Assembly: GCA_023515795.1 (NCBI GenBank)
Contig: JALGPX010000052.1
Location: forward strand, 1-64,000
Reading direction: 5' to 3'
DNA: 64,000 bases
Source of the DNA: Amoeboaphelidium occidentale
Taxonomy: Eukaryota > Aphelidiomycota > Aphelidea
Made by a program: the position numbers and the translations under genes. The notes beneath the pieces are model-generated. The model worked only from the letters and a program-made list of their open reading frames with translations. It made no database searches and was not told the DNA's origin. Positions 41,986 to 50,866 of this stretch are shown in pieces. Position 1 is the stretch's first letter; the number at the start of each line of letters is the position of its first letter.

Positions 41986-42416
41986 ATACTACTAATACTA
42001 ATACTACTACTACAGCAGCAGCAGCAGCAGACTTTAAGGATTTCATTCTGGATTTTGCTGTTTGTAATTCTTTGGTTTTTAAGCATAATGGTCAGGCGAA
42101 TATTCTGGGAGCTTGTTCTAGATTGTTGAGATACTGGAGATCTGGTTCAATACTGGATAGATTCAGGCAACAGCATGAAAAGTTTGGTCATTTGTTGAAG
42201 AATGTGCCAAGGTTCAGTGTATTTGATCAAGAATTGTTTGATGATGCTGAGTTGGAGCAGTGGTACAAGCAAAAATACAGCAGTAGTAGTCGTATTAGTA
42301 AATCAGAAGGAGATGGAGATGGAGAAGTTGTAAAAGTCGGAGAATTGAATGTTCCAGTGTCGCTAATGGAAAATTCCAAGGATAGAAAGAGAAGAGTGAA
42401 AAAGACAAGGAAATGA
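40782..42416 (+). CDS. MTG1: Mitochondrial ribosome-associated GTPase MTG1
   Basis: Circularly permuted GTPase needed for mitochondrial large-subunit assembly. ATG 40782 begins the typical INWFPGHMVKSLRGMKK; the frame upstream lacks similarity and overlaps bL32m. Motifs in permuted order: G4 IYNKMDLV, G1 GLPNTGKSSLING, G3 VVDTPGILPP. Low-complexity Gln, Gly and Thr runs from CAG, GGT and ACT repeats sit in loops. About 494 residues after removing the copy following the N at 41947. Confidence 0.92.
41812..42096. repeat. Duplication around N at 41947 with (TAC)n length difference
   Basis: 41812-41946 (135 bp) and 41948-42096 (149 bp) match except for the length and pattern of the ACT/AAT repeat. 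It sits inside MTG1 and makes an apparent 50-codon duplication. Confidence 0.85.
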
Positions 42417-42436
42417 TGCATCTATTTTTCTGCTTT

Positions 42437-43535
42437 TTAGAGAGTTGGTGACTCAATGCTTACAAACACTTCCAATAATGGTTTTATCAGTTCTTTTGGT
42501 GCAACACTTTCAAGTTTTTGAGAGTTCGAGGGCGAAGGTAATGTTGCCGTTGTTATTGCAGGTGTTGTTGTGATGTGCATTACACTCTGAGAAATGAACA
42601 TGCTCTTGAGCATCTTTGTAGTGTTTGTCTGATCTTTACAGAGAGTTTCCAGAAAATCATTAACTGGTTTGTTATCAACGACAACTAAATCATAGCCTGT
42701 ACTGGGATCATTCAGAGTTTGATATCTTTGGCAGTATTTCAGTATTGGAAGACCGTAATTTACTACAGTCGTAATAATCTCTACAAAACAAGGTTGTGCC
42801 AAATGGTATACAGACAGTAATCCACAAGACCATTGTCCATTTTGCTCATTGAATGGCAGAGATAGATATCCTAGTTTTCCTGTGGAATTAGGGACGCTTG
42901 TGACAGCGCATTTAGCCTTGAATGGAGGAATCGCGCCAGGAGTAGAGAATTTTCCATAGTTTAGTAAAATGTATTCTACACGCCGATGAAGTGTTAAGTT
43001 TTTAAATAATAGAAAGATTAGAGTTACGTTGACAGGTTTTCAAGAATTCCAAATCCGATTCTGTTGAACGATTATGAGTATCTGCTTCCTCCGTATTGAT
43101 TGCCGATACGACTTGTGTCTGTTCGAATTCATGCGATGATGAACTTCGTTTCACTGGTGATGATTTCTTCACAGGTCTTTTTCGGGCCGTAGTTTTTGTC
43201 GTATTAGAACTTTTTGTATTGAAGGTTCGAAGTCTTGCAGATAATTGCCTCTTTGTAATAACATGACCATGACTTTCCAGGTACTGAACAATGAAATCAT
43301 TCCTGTGAGCACGTTTCTTTTTGGTCTCTTCCGCATGCTCTGCTGTCTCGTATTCTGATAAAGCTTCCCCAAGTAGTCTGTCTAATTCGGGTGTCCATCT
43401 GCTGTTGCTACTGTTGCGATTATGATCATGAATCTCTTCAGATCCAGAATCGTTCTGGACCTCCGACGCAGTCAAATCATCCTTGATCATCATATCCACA
43501 TCAATATACTGTTCGTAATCTCCACTGCACAACAT
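42437..43535 (-). CDS. Unknown protein with HTH/Myb-like N-terminal region
   Basis: I join two frames into one gene. A 52-nt intron (42976-43027, GTAACT...TGTAG) links FLKTCQ to QYILLNYGKFSTPG and keeps the phase, giving 348 residues. The N-terminal half has a Myb-like segment (RWTPELDRLLGEALSEYE) followed by RNDFIVQYLESHGHVITKRQ and a basic linker. The C-terminal half (LPFNEQNGQWSCGLLSVYH, PCFVEIITTVVNYGLPIL) is a compact domain I do not recognise. The splice join is inference supported only by frame and signals. Confidence 0.5.
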
Positions 43536-43618
43536 TTATGTTTCGAGAAACTTTTATAATCAAGGCTTGATCACTTGGATGACTACGGAATCATCTTGCG
43601 TTGCTACGGCTTCCAGTC

Positions 43619-43663
43619 GTTCCATGACAACCAGTCACTTTGCGTCACAGTATCCATGACAAC
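43619..43663. promoter_or_regulatory. Two X-box-like sites (RFX type)
   Basis: GTTCCATGACAACC at 43619-43632 and GTATCCATGACAAC at 43650-43663 resemble the RFX factor X-box. They lie about 85-130 bases upstream of the ATG at 43535. Confidence 0.35.
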
Positions 43664-43721
43664 GCTGATGCAGTCTAAACTTGAGTTGGTTTATTTAAGG
43701 AAATGTGAAAGAGAGAGGGGT

Positions 43722-44342
43722 TCACCGCCTTACGCGTTGCTTTCGCCTTCGAGATACTTCAATATAATCATCTTCATCTTCATGATCTTGTTTCAGTGAG
43801 AAATATTTAACATTAAATCGAGAGAACCAGGCACCTCCTTTTCTTGTTTTGTGGATACATTGTACATTCTTAAATACAATACATGGTTCTTCTGTGTGAT
43901 CTTGAACAGTAGGAACATATTGAAGCGACTTGACCAGACATTTCAGCTGTGTTTTCGCAATATCATCTTCACTCCGTAACATTTTTCTTATATCATAACA
44001 TCTCGTAATAGTCTGGTCCGTTAGCACTAAGCGCCTAAGAGATCCGATAAAACTTGCAGAACGATCCGCCACTTCATCAACAAGAGCGTTATCATTGATG
44101 CCTGAGTTGCTGCTATTATGATCTAAAAGTGCAGAATACTTTTGTTTGGGCTCATGTTGTATTTGCTCCAGACTTCCATATTCCTTTGTTTCATGTTCGT
44201 GAGAATGATCCTGTTGTTCTACTTCCTTATCAACAACATTGTATTCCCCTTCTGAAGAATCTTGTAGCTTTCGTAGAGAAGACTTGATTATTCTTTCATT
44301 AATTACCTCTAATATCTTCGTATCGTAAATAGCACAATCCAT
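43722..44342 (-). CDS. Unknown acidic/basic 206-residue protein
   Basis: No family recognised. ATG 44342. The middle is hydrophilic and low complexity. The better-ordered parts are SASFIGSLRRLVLTDQTI with RCYDIRKMLRS, and PCIVFKNVQCIHKTRKGG with WFSRFNVKYFSL. The end is strongly basic (SRRRKQRVRR), suggesting RNA or DNA contact or a nuclear signal. Its ATG is only 27 bp from the SNAPC3 ATG, so the two genes must share one promoter region. Confidence 0.5.
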   Translation of the reverse strand: MDCAIYDTKILEVINERIIKSSLRKLQDSSEGEYNVVDKEVEQQDHSHEHETKEYGSLEQIQHEPKQKYSALLDHNSSNSGINDNALVDEVADRSASFIGSLRRLVLTDQTITRCYDIRKMLRSEDDIAKTQLKCLVKSLQYVPTVQDHTEEPCIVFKNVQCIHKTRKGGAWFSRFNVKYFSLKQDHEDEDDYIEVSRRRKQRVRR

Positions 44343-44369
44343 GTCGTCTATCCAGCTTTTTTTGGTGCG

Positions 44370-45866
44370 ATGAAATCAGAAAAGGCTCCAGCGCTGAAGA
44401 GACATTTAAAACAGGCCCCAGTCTTTAATGATCGTAAACCACGCGAGACTCCATCGGCAAAGATACATTTGAACGACTTTTTACAGAAAGCTGGCGAGTT
44501 TAAATCTGAAATCGTAAAGAAATGCGATGATCATAAAGCAAAATGCACCGAAGAGGCTGTGAAGAGAATGGAAGGAATATTTGCAAAGGATCTACAGGTT
44601 CTGGAGAGTATCACAGAGAATGATGCGTTGTTTAAGTTATTAGAGAGAAAGCATTTGCTCGCTGTCGAAAAGAGTCGCAATTATCAGTACGCCATAGAAA
44701 AAGAACAAAACGATCCTTTGTACAATTATTCTAATGGCTGCGATATTGAAAAGTTGTTTATGGATAATGCCACAGATGATAGTCCTTTGCCTGCTAATGC
44801 TACAGAAACTCCCAGCGAAAACGAATTAGAACAGAAAAAGCGCAAAAGAATCGACAGGCCAGTGCGTGCAGCCGCGTCCACAAACCTCACTCAAACTTTG
44901 ACGGAGCATTCTGATAAAGAACTAGAAGAGGAAAAATCCAGCTCTGATGAATACGTTCATCCATACGAAAGACTATCAAAGGTTGATTCGAAACTTGCAA
45001 AGATGAAACCACAAGAAAAGAAGCAATGGATAAAAGACAAATCTGAAGAGTGGTTAAATAAGATTTCAGCAGTTAATTCGATATACAAGAATCCAAATCT
45101 TCAGTTCCTAAAGTTTGAGAGGGCGCGCCGAAGCATGATCAAGTACTATGATGAGAACATTCTACGGAAACCTATTCATATGAAACATATACCTTTCACG
45201 GAACCTCCTGATGAGATTGAGATAATAATTACGCTCGCTTTCTACAGCATACAAAAGCCCCAGACTAAATTGTTTGAATTTGAAGCTCTTGGAAGTCAGA
45301 AAGTGAATGATATTAAGAAGTGCTTCTACTGCATAATTGATGGATGTCATCACAATATGTATCCAGGAACATCATTACATGATATGCAGAGTTATTTTTT
45401 ATTTCAAGAAGAAAAGATTGTTTATTATTCCAGTTCAAACATGCCTTCTACAGCTTGGTGGGAATCTGAGGGTTACGATGAATGGAAAAGAATTGATACT
45501 GACTCATTACGCTGGAAGGATCTCAGCCTGCAACTTTATTATCCTTACTGCTTTGTGCATCGCGATAACTGTCAACATGTATTTATGGTAACAAATATCA
45601 AATACACAGAAACATCCGCGTTAAAGAATATCAAGTTTCCAAGAATGACATTTGCGTACGCGCCATATCGTCCAACCTGTGCACTCTGTCAGAAATTTCC
45701 TTCGAAAAAGTTGGCCATGCATGATAAACTCGTCGGTATGCAATGTGGATATTACTGCAACAGATGCTTCGAGTCAGTGCACGCTGAACCAGCAGAAGAT
45801 GATACCACTGAAAGTTTCGTATCTTTAGACTTTCCCCCAGAGATTCCTTTTATATTTTCTCCATAA
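44370..45866 (+). CDS. SNAPC3: snRNA-activating protein complex subunit 3 (SNAP50)
   Basis: Subunit of the factor that binds the proximal sequence element of snRNA promoters; 498 residues. The C-terminal third matches the SNAPC3 family: [52 protein letters not shown] followed by [15 protein letters not shown] zinc-binding CALC...H...CGYYCNRC end closes the domain. The N-terminal half is a hydrophilic, helical extension. The next gene, BUD31, starts 42 bp after the stop on the same strand and also serves the splicing machinery. Confidence 0.82.
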   Translation: MKSEKAPALKRHLKQAPVFNDRKPRETPSAKIHLNDFLQKAGEFKSEIVKKCDDHKAKCTEEAVKRMEGIFAKDLQVLESITENDALFKLLERKHLLAVEKSRNYQYAIEKEQNDPLYNYSNGCDIEKLFMDNATDDSPLPANATETPSENELEQKKRKRIDRPVRAAASTNLTQTLTEHSDKELEEEKSSSDEYVHPYERLSKVDSKLAKMKPQEKKQWIKDKSEEWLNKISAVNSIYKNPNLQFLKFERARRSMIKYYDENILRKPIHMKHIPFTEPPDEIEIIITLAFYSIQKPQTKLFEFEALGSQKVNDIKKCFYCIIDGCHHNMYPGTSLHDMQSYFLFQEEKIVYYSSSNMPSTAWWESEGYDEWKRIDTDSLRWKDLSLQLYYPYCFVHRDNCQHVFMVTNIKYTETSALKNIKFPRMTFAYAPYRPTCALCQKFPSKKLAMHDKLVGMQCGYYCNRCFESVHAEPAEDDTTESFVSLDFPPEIPFIFSP

Positions 45867-45907
45867 ACCGTCATGGTACTTTCGATGTACTTCTTTTTTT
45901 AAACAAC

Positions 45908-46379
45908 ATGCCAAAGATTCGACGAAATCGCACAAAACCACCTCCGGAAGGATTTGAGCTTATAGAAGATACACTAAAGCAATTCGACCAGAAGATGCGC
46001 GAGGCAGAGTCCAAGCCAAATATTGGATTATCAAAGCATGAGGCTCTGTGGCCGGTATTTCGATTGCACCATCAGCGGAGTCGATATGTATATGAAATGT
46101 ACTACAAAAGACAAGCCATTTCAAAAGATGTTTATGACTACTGCCTGAAAGAAGGATACGGCGATGCTAATTTAATTGCGAAATGGAAGAAGGTAATTCG
46201 TTGGATGTAAAGATTTAATGTTGTAGCAAGGATATGAAAACTTGTGCTGTTTGAAGTGTATTCAGCCACGAGACACAAACCACGGAAACGTTTGTATATG
46301 TCGTGTACCCAGAGAAAAGCTTGACGAAGAACGGAGTATTGCGTGTCTACATTGTGGATGTCGCGGTTGTGGTGGTTAA
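45908..46379 (+). CDS. BUD31: Splicing factor BUD31 (G10)
   Basis: Core component of activated spliceosomes; 145 residues, close to the family length. Exon 1 carries [19 protein letters not shown] and [17 protein letters not shown] 34-nt intron (46193-46226) joins WKK to [16 protein letters not shown]. The Cys-rich zinc-cluster end ([21 protein letters not shown]) is complete with a stop at 46377-46379. Without the intron the frame would end early after RWM. Confidence 0.96.
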
Positions 46380-46518
46380 TATAAAATATATGTTCTTGAT
46401 TTTACCAAAAGGCAGTATGCAGCTAGATGTCCAGTAGATACTTATTTTTGGGTTAAATTGCATAAAGTAAGCCAAATATATTGCAGAAAATTTTATTTTG
46501 AGTCTTTTGTTTCATCCA

Positions 46519-46749
46519 TCAAGGCATTGCTTCAGCATCAACAGAACCAAAAATCAAGGTTGGTGTAGCTTCTGCCATAGTAGTTGAGGTTGTGCTTGAA
46601 GATTGACCTAGACGATCCTCAATAGGTGCACCGATAAGAGGACTTGGAGGACTCTTTGCAACAGGTCTCAAACGAGCAACTCCAGCTTGAGCACCAGGAG
46701 CGTTGATGATAGCGAATGCGAAGATGGCGATTAACTGAATGATTTGCAT
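46519..46749 (-). CDS. Small secreted SPPSPLIGAP-family protein 4
   Basis: 76 residues, nearly identical to the gene at 19765-19995 (Asn for Ser, Arg for Thr and Ser for Thr changes). Signal peptide MQIIQLIAIFAFAIINAPGA, core KSPPSPLIGAPIEDRLGQS, end SVDAEAMP. Identity extends about 90 bp into the promoter (to near 46843), which shows a duplicated unit rather than a retrocopy. CCAAT and TATA-like boxes at 46817 and 46786. Confidence 0.75.
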   Translation of the reverse strand: MQIIQLIAIFAFAIINAPGAQAGVARLRPVAKSPPSPLIGAPIEDRLGQSSSTTSTTMAEATPTLIFGSVDAEAMP

Positions 46750-47079
46750 TTGTAGTTGTTGAGGTTATTGAGGCAATACTGAGCACGCTATTTAAACCTG
46801 GTTCAGTAATTTAAGCAGCCAATCGCTCACGTGGAGTGTTGCCATTCGCAAGATGATGTGTATTCGTGAATAGCAACGCGTGTTGCCGCAAGATGTATAG
46901 TAACGCGAGACGATGACGCGAGGTGAATAAGTCTGTGAATACGAACCGTTCCTCGCGTACCAAGCTTTTCGCGTTCCTAAAGTTTGAGCGAGAAGACGCA
47001 GGACGAAATGAAGAAATTCCCAAAAGTTTTTTATTGACTTAACCAATATTGTAGTCAGCTCAGATAAAGCAGCTCATGT

Positions 47080-47229
47080 TTACGGTCTTGTGATACGTTG
47101 TTCAGATGGAGCGCCAATAAGTGGACTTGGAGGAGCTCTTCCTTTTCTGTCCTTAGGAGACGTAGGAGCGATCTGTGGAGCAGCTAGAGCCAAAGGTAAG
47201 ATAGCCAAAAGAATTGCAACGAAGTTCAT
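47080..47229 (-). CDS. Small secreted SPPSPLIGAP-family protein 5 (short form)
   Basis: 49 residues from ATG 47229: signal peptide MNFVAILLAILPLALAAP, then QIAPTSPKDRKGRAPPSPLI, GAPSEQRITRP. The mature part would be only about 31 residues. It belongs to a tandem pair with the gene at 47779. An upstream in-frame ATG at 47388 would place the signal peptide inside a longer protein and is unlikely, since the TATA box lies between. Confidence 0.7.
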   Translation of the reverse strand: MNFVAILLAILPLALAAPQIAPTSPKDRKGRAPPSPLIGAPSEQRITRP

Positions 47230-47264
47230 ATTGTTTTCTGAAGAAAAGGAGTGAAAATTTTTGT

Positions 47265-47312
47265 CGCTTTTTATACGCAGATCCTCGCATTTTGAAGCGC
47301 GGGTCGACCAAT
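47265..47312 (-). promoter_or_regulatory. Promoter pair for short secreted gene 5
   Basis: On the minus strand TATAAAAAGCG (47265-47275) lies 36 bases before the ATG at 47229, with ATTGG (CCAAT on plus, 47308-47312) about 35 bases further up. The same pair recurs at 47955-47965 and 47996-48004 for the next gene. Confidence 0.6.
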
Positions 47313-47778
47313 CAAATATGATGTTTGTGTTACGCAGTTGCTTGTAGCGTCGCACAGTGAAACTGTGCAACGTTCTGAAACCATGCACAAATCGCGAATG
47401 ATGCCGCGAACGCGTAAGACATTGAGCCTGATTAGAAACGGGGAGGATTTCAGGGTAATATATAGAGCAGATCTGCGTTCAGGCCTTGTTATTCTGCGAA
47501 GACTGGCACTAAACCTTACTACTCTGTACATTACCATACTTTTTGTTTTGCGAATGAGAGCAACAGGTTCATTCACATTTCGTATGTAGTTTCAAAGAAA
47601 GTCAATTCCTTCTAAGCAAGGGTCTAACGCGTCTGGCCTTTCGGAATTGAACGAAGATGGACGCGATCTTTTGATGGAAGTAGATTGTTTGGACGAAGAC
47701 ACAAAGCAGCCAAACTTCTCAAAATTTTTTTATTGATTAACCCAGTTTTGTAGTCCGCTAAACCAAAGCAGATCATGT

Positions 47779-47919
47779 TTACGGTCTTGTGATACGTTGT
47801 TCAGATGGAGCGCCAATAAGTGGACTTGGAGGACTTTTGAAGTGACGTGGTGGCGGGGCGATCTGTGGAGCAGCGAATGCCAAAGGTAAGATAGCCAAAA
47901 GAATTGCAACGAAGTTCAT
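47779..47919 (-). CDS. Small secreted SPPSPLIGAP-family protein 6 (short form)
   Basis: 46 residues from ATG 47919: signal peptide MNFVAILLAILPLAFAAP, then QIAPPPRHFKSPPSPLIGAP, SEQRITRP. The mature peptide would be about 28 residues, the shortest of the family. Its core is almost the same as that of the gene at 20323, so the two clusters exchange or share ancestry. Confidence 0.72.
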   Translation of the reverse strand: MNFVAILLAILPLAFAAPQIAPPPRHFKSPPSPLIGAPSEQRITRP

Positions 47920-48456
47920 ATTGTTTTCTGAAGAAAAGGAGTGAAAATTTTTGTCGCTTTTTATATGCAGATCCTCGCATTTTGAAGCGCGGATTAGCCA
48001 ATCAGCTATGACAATTGTGTAACCTTGTAGCCTGCAGCGTTACACTGGAGCACTTCGAAATCGTGCCAATAGACGCTGACGTTAAGCAGAATCAATTAAA
48101 GAAACTACTGCAGTAATTTTTAAATACCAGACCTGCGTAAAGTGCGGTTTATCGAGCGAAGACCCCTAACCGAGGATCAACGCGATTCAACCCTAAATGT
48201 CGATCATTCTTGACCCGATCCGTCGGCTTGGACAGATGCTTGAATTCTGAGGAAATTGAATGATAACTTTAGGGCAAGATGATATATCTGTCCTGGATTC
48301 TGACTATCGTGTCTCCTCCAAGTAAAGAATGCGTTTCAACTTTTAACCTGATAGTAATGTAGTTTGAACTTGATTCTACTTGAATCTTTAGTTACTATAG
48401 AATTGTAACTGTTTGAATTGAGTCCCTTAGATTAAATTTTGTCCAATTTGATAAGG
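47920..48456. other. Spacer upstream of the AIP-like gene
   Basis: Holds the promoter of the short secreted gene at its left end. The remaining 48030-48456 shows no gene, RNA or repeat that I can support. Confidence 0.4.
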
Positions 48457-49587
48457 ATGCAACTTCCAGTTCCGATAACACAAGATCATGGCATTTTTAA
48501 GCTTGTTATTGAACAGGGAGATCCTTGCAAAGTCATGCCGTCTTACAAGAAAGGATCTCTGGCCCTTGTCCAATATGTAGTTCATACGGTACCATTGAAA
48601 GCAAGAGGCAATAAGAAAATGGATCAAGAGAATATATTCAAGTCTGGAACAGCAATTATATCAGTCGCTGACATGATCAAGCCTCAACAGTGTACTGAAG
48701 CATGTTGTAACAACACTGATGATCATGATCATGAGGAGCTCAATATTGATGTAACAAGGCGATGTAAAGTTGGCTCAACAGGAAACGAACCTTTAGAAGT
48801 GCACATCGGATACGGATTATCATTTAGTGGTTTAGAAATTGCTTTGAAGACTATGAGAATAGGAGAAGTGTCCAAATTTGTGATGACACCAGCTTATGCA
48901 GAACAGTTCATACAGATGGAATCTTCATTGCGTCGCGCAAAGAGAAAAGATGATCATGTTCATGCTTCAAAGGGAAATTGCTGCCTGCATTTAACGAAAG
49001 TTGACGAAGAATTATTCAAGTTATATGGATGCGCTTTGGAATTCCTGTTAACTCTGGTAGACGTGAAAGAACCTGGTGCAGTCAAGAAAGAGATCTGGCA
49101 AATGAGTGACGATGAGCAAAGGCTCTTCTTGAATGATTTAAAAGCTACCGCAGACACTTTTTACAAATCAGGGAAGTACCTTGATGCTCAGAATTCTTAT
49201 CAAAAAGGTTTGGCACTATGTTCACATATAGAAACAGCGCTCACTCGCGATAACGCCCAAGTTTCAATTGATGATATTCTCGCCATCAAGAGGCTGATAC
49301 AGTCAAATTTGGCAGCTACAAAGTTGAAACTAGGAGATTACAAATCTGTCGTTGAAATCTGTACCAAGCTTTTAGAACTAAATCAAGATGACGTGAAGTC
49401 GAGATTTAGAAGAGCCCAGGCTTTTATAGGAAATGGAGACCTTGAATCTGCTGAAAATGATCTAATGTATTTATCATGTTATGGTAAACACGACATTGAT
49501 ATACGGAAAGAGCTTTCCAAAGTCGCTGAAAAGAAGTTGTTAGTTTCGCAACAAGAGAAGCGCATGTTTCATGGAATATTTAAATGA
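48457..49587 (+). CDS. AIP-like FKBP/TPR co-chaperone
   Basis: 376 residues from ATG 48457. The N-terminal half is a diverged FKBP domain (KKGSLALVQYVVHTV; VHIGYGLSFSGLEIALKTMR; GEVSKFVMTPAYAEQF) with a Cys/His-rich insertion. It probably lacks isomerase activity, as in animal AIP. The C-terminal half has TPR repeats (ADTFYKSGKYLDAQNSYQKG; SNLAATKLKLGDYKSVVEIC; RFRRAQAFIGNGDLESAEND). Such proteins bind the Hsp90/Hsp70 EEVD tail and a client. The stop is 7 bp from the stop of the convergent kinase gene. Confidence 0.8.
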   Translation: MQLPVPITQDHGIFKLVIEQGDPCKVMPSYKKGSLALVQYVVHTVPLKARGNKKMDQENIFKSGTAIISVADMIKPQQCTEACCNNTDDHDHEELNIDVTRRCKVGSTGNEPLEVHIGYGLSFSGLEIALKTMRIGEVSKFVMTPAYAEQFIQMESSLRRAKRKDDHVHASKGNCCLHLTKVDEELFKLYGCALEFLLTLVDVKEPGAVKKEIWQMSDDEQRLFLNDLKATADTFYKSGKYLDAQNSYQKGLALCSHIETALTRDNAQVSIDDILAIKRLIQSNLAATKLKLGDYKSVVEICTKLLELNQDDVKSRFRRAQAFIGNGDLESAENDLMYLSCYGKHDIDIRKELSKVAEKKLLVSQQEKRMFHGIFK

Positions 49588-49594
49588 TCTTTGT

Positions 49595-50728
49595 TCAGTT
49601 TTTGGATTCTATTCTGATATGATTTAGTGTCATTGTCACGAAAGGATGTTTCAATGCTTCTGCGGACGTAATTCTCCTTTGAGGATCAAAACGCAATGAT
49701 CTAAGAACTAAATCACAGTAACAATCTGAAATTTTCTTATCCTCATAACATGATTGCTTGATTTCTATGTTTGATGCGTAGTTGCATCCAGCAAATTGTC
49801 TAATGTTCTCGCTTGGTCTAATTGTGATGCCAGAATCGAGAATTCTTTCTTTCACATCTAAATCAACAAAGTCATCGTTATATGCCATGCTTAGTATGAC
49901 ATCTCTCATGTATTGATAATCTGGTCCTTGACCTGGCTCATAGAAAAAAGACTGTGATCTCTTCAATAGCAATAGAGTCATACCAAACGACCACATATCA
50001 ATAGCTTTGGTTAGCCTGTAATTGAAGACAGACTTAAACGAACACTCTGGAGCAATCGAGTCTATAGTGCCTGCACATTGAGGACTGCTTGCCTCTGTCA
50101 CAACATCAAAATCGATCATCTTGACATGCAGTTTTCGTTTTCCAGCTCGGAACACGAGAAAGTTTTCTGGTTTCAGATCGTAGTAAATGTAACCACGGCT
50201 GTGCAAAATATTAAGAGCCATAAGCATATCATGAGCAACAGAACTAAATGCTACCATAGTGCGGTACTTTTTACCAGTTTTCGAAAGATAATCTTCAAGA
50301 TTTCCGTTCTGATAGTAATCCAAAGCCAACCACGGTCTACACAAGAGATGTTCTTTTTTGCCTTTAGGAATATAAGAATCAACCATTTCAATAATTGGAA
50401 AGTCGTCGCCCAAATTCCAGGCACTCATTTGCCTAAAGAAGGCGATTTCCTTTATAACACTCTCGCGATCTTTTGAACTTACAAAAGATGAAACAGTCTT
50501 GATGGCAACTTTTCTTTCTTTAGAATCAGTATCATTAGCCAAGTACAGACGATTGCGCGCTTCAACAGGTAGGCGCTGAATAATACGGAAACTGGAACCT
50601 CTAGAGCCTTGTATCAAACTACCAGAGCGTGGCAAAGTCATGCATGCTTGAACCTGTGATGGTAACACTGCCAATAATAATAAAACGAGAAAAGATAATA
50701 ATACCGACTTCAGAGTATTTCTGAACAT
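49595..50728 (-). CDS. Kinase with signal peptide (secreted-kinase family, member 1)
   Basis: 377 residues. An N-terminal hydrophobic signal (LKSVLLSFLVLLLLAVLPSQ) precedes a protein-kinase fold. The catalytic Lys is in VAIKT (residue 77). The catalytic loop reads YYDLKPENF instead of HRD, and the metal-binding motif reads DFD instead of DFG. SIAPECS takes the place of APE, and DMWSFGMTLLLL is intact. A segment before the last helices contains several Cys (CNYAS, SCYED, CYCDLVL) shared with the kinase at 51505. All catalytic Asp and Lys residues are present, so it may be active. It would act in the secretory pathway or outside the cell. Confidence 0.8.
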   Translation of the reverse strand: MFRNTLKSVLLSFLVLLLLAVLPSQVQACMTLPRSGSLIQGSRGSSFRIIQRLPVEARNRLYLANDTDSKERKVAIKTVSSFVSSKDRESVIKEIAFFRQMSAWNLGDDFPIIEMVDSYIPKGKKEHLLCRPWLALDYYQNGNLEDYLSKTGKKYRTMVAFSSVAHDMLMALNILHSRGYIYYDLKPENFLVFRAGKRKLHVKMIDFDVVTEASSPQCAGTIDSIAPECSFKSVFNYRLTKAIDMWSFGMTLLLLKRSQSFFYEPGQGPDYQYMRDVILSMAYNDDFVDLDVKERILDSGITIRPSENIRQFAGCNYASNIEIKQSCYEDKKISDCYCDLVLRSLRFDPQRRITSAEALKHPFVTMTLNHIRIESKN

Positions 50729-50866
50729 CTCTTTTTAGTAAAACTTCGATGGCCGAATGGCTTGTCGAAGATCAAGAGTCGGATTGTGGCGCCGTAACAT
50801 TTCGCGGAGTTTTTCCCAGGAGTGTTACGGTTACATGCAAATGGAAACTTTAAATGTAAATTTATT

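Larger units (their letters stand above)
47010..48020. repeat. Tandem duplication carrying two short secreted genes
   Basis: About 47010-47330 and 47700-48020 are similar over promoter, gene and 3' flank (TTTTTTATTGA...GTTTACGGTCTTGTGATAC). The spacer between, 47340-47700, is not shared. It contains no gene I recognise. Confidence 0.7.

Noticed and set aside
46811-47046. Minus-strand frames of 70-84 codons upstream of the 46749 gene
   Set aside because: No signal peptide or family core; they overlap the promoter that is shared with the 19765 gene.
50741-50800. Possible tRNA near the kinase promoter
   Set aside because: GGCCGAATGGC recalls a tRNA D-arm, but no acceptor stem, anticodon arm or T-arm could be built around it.
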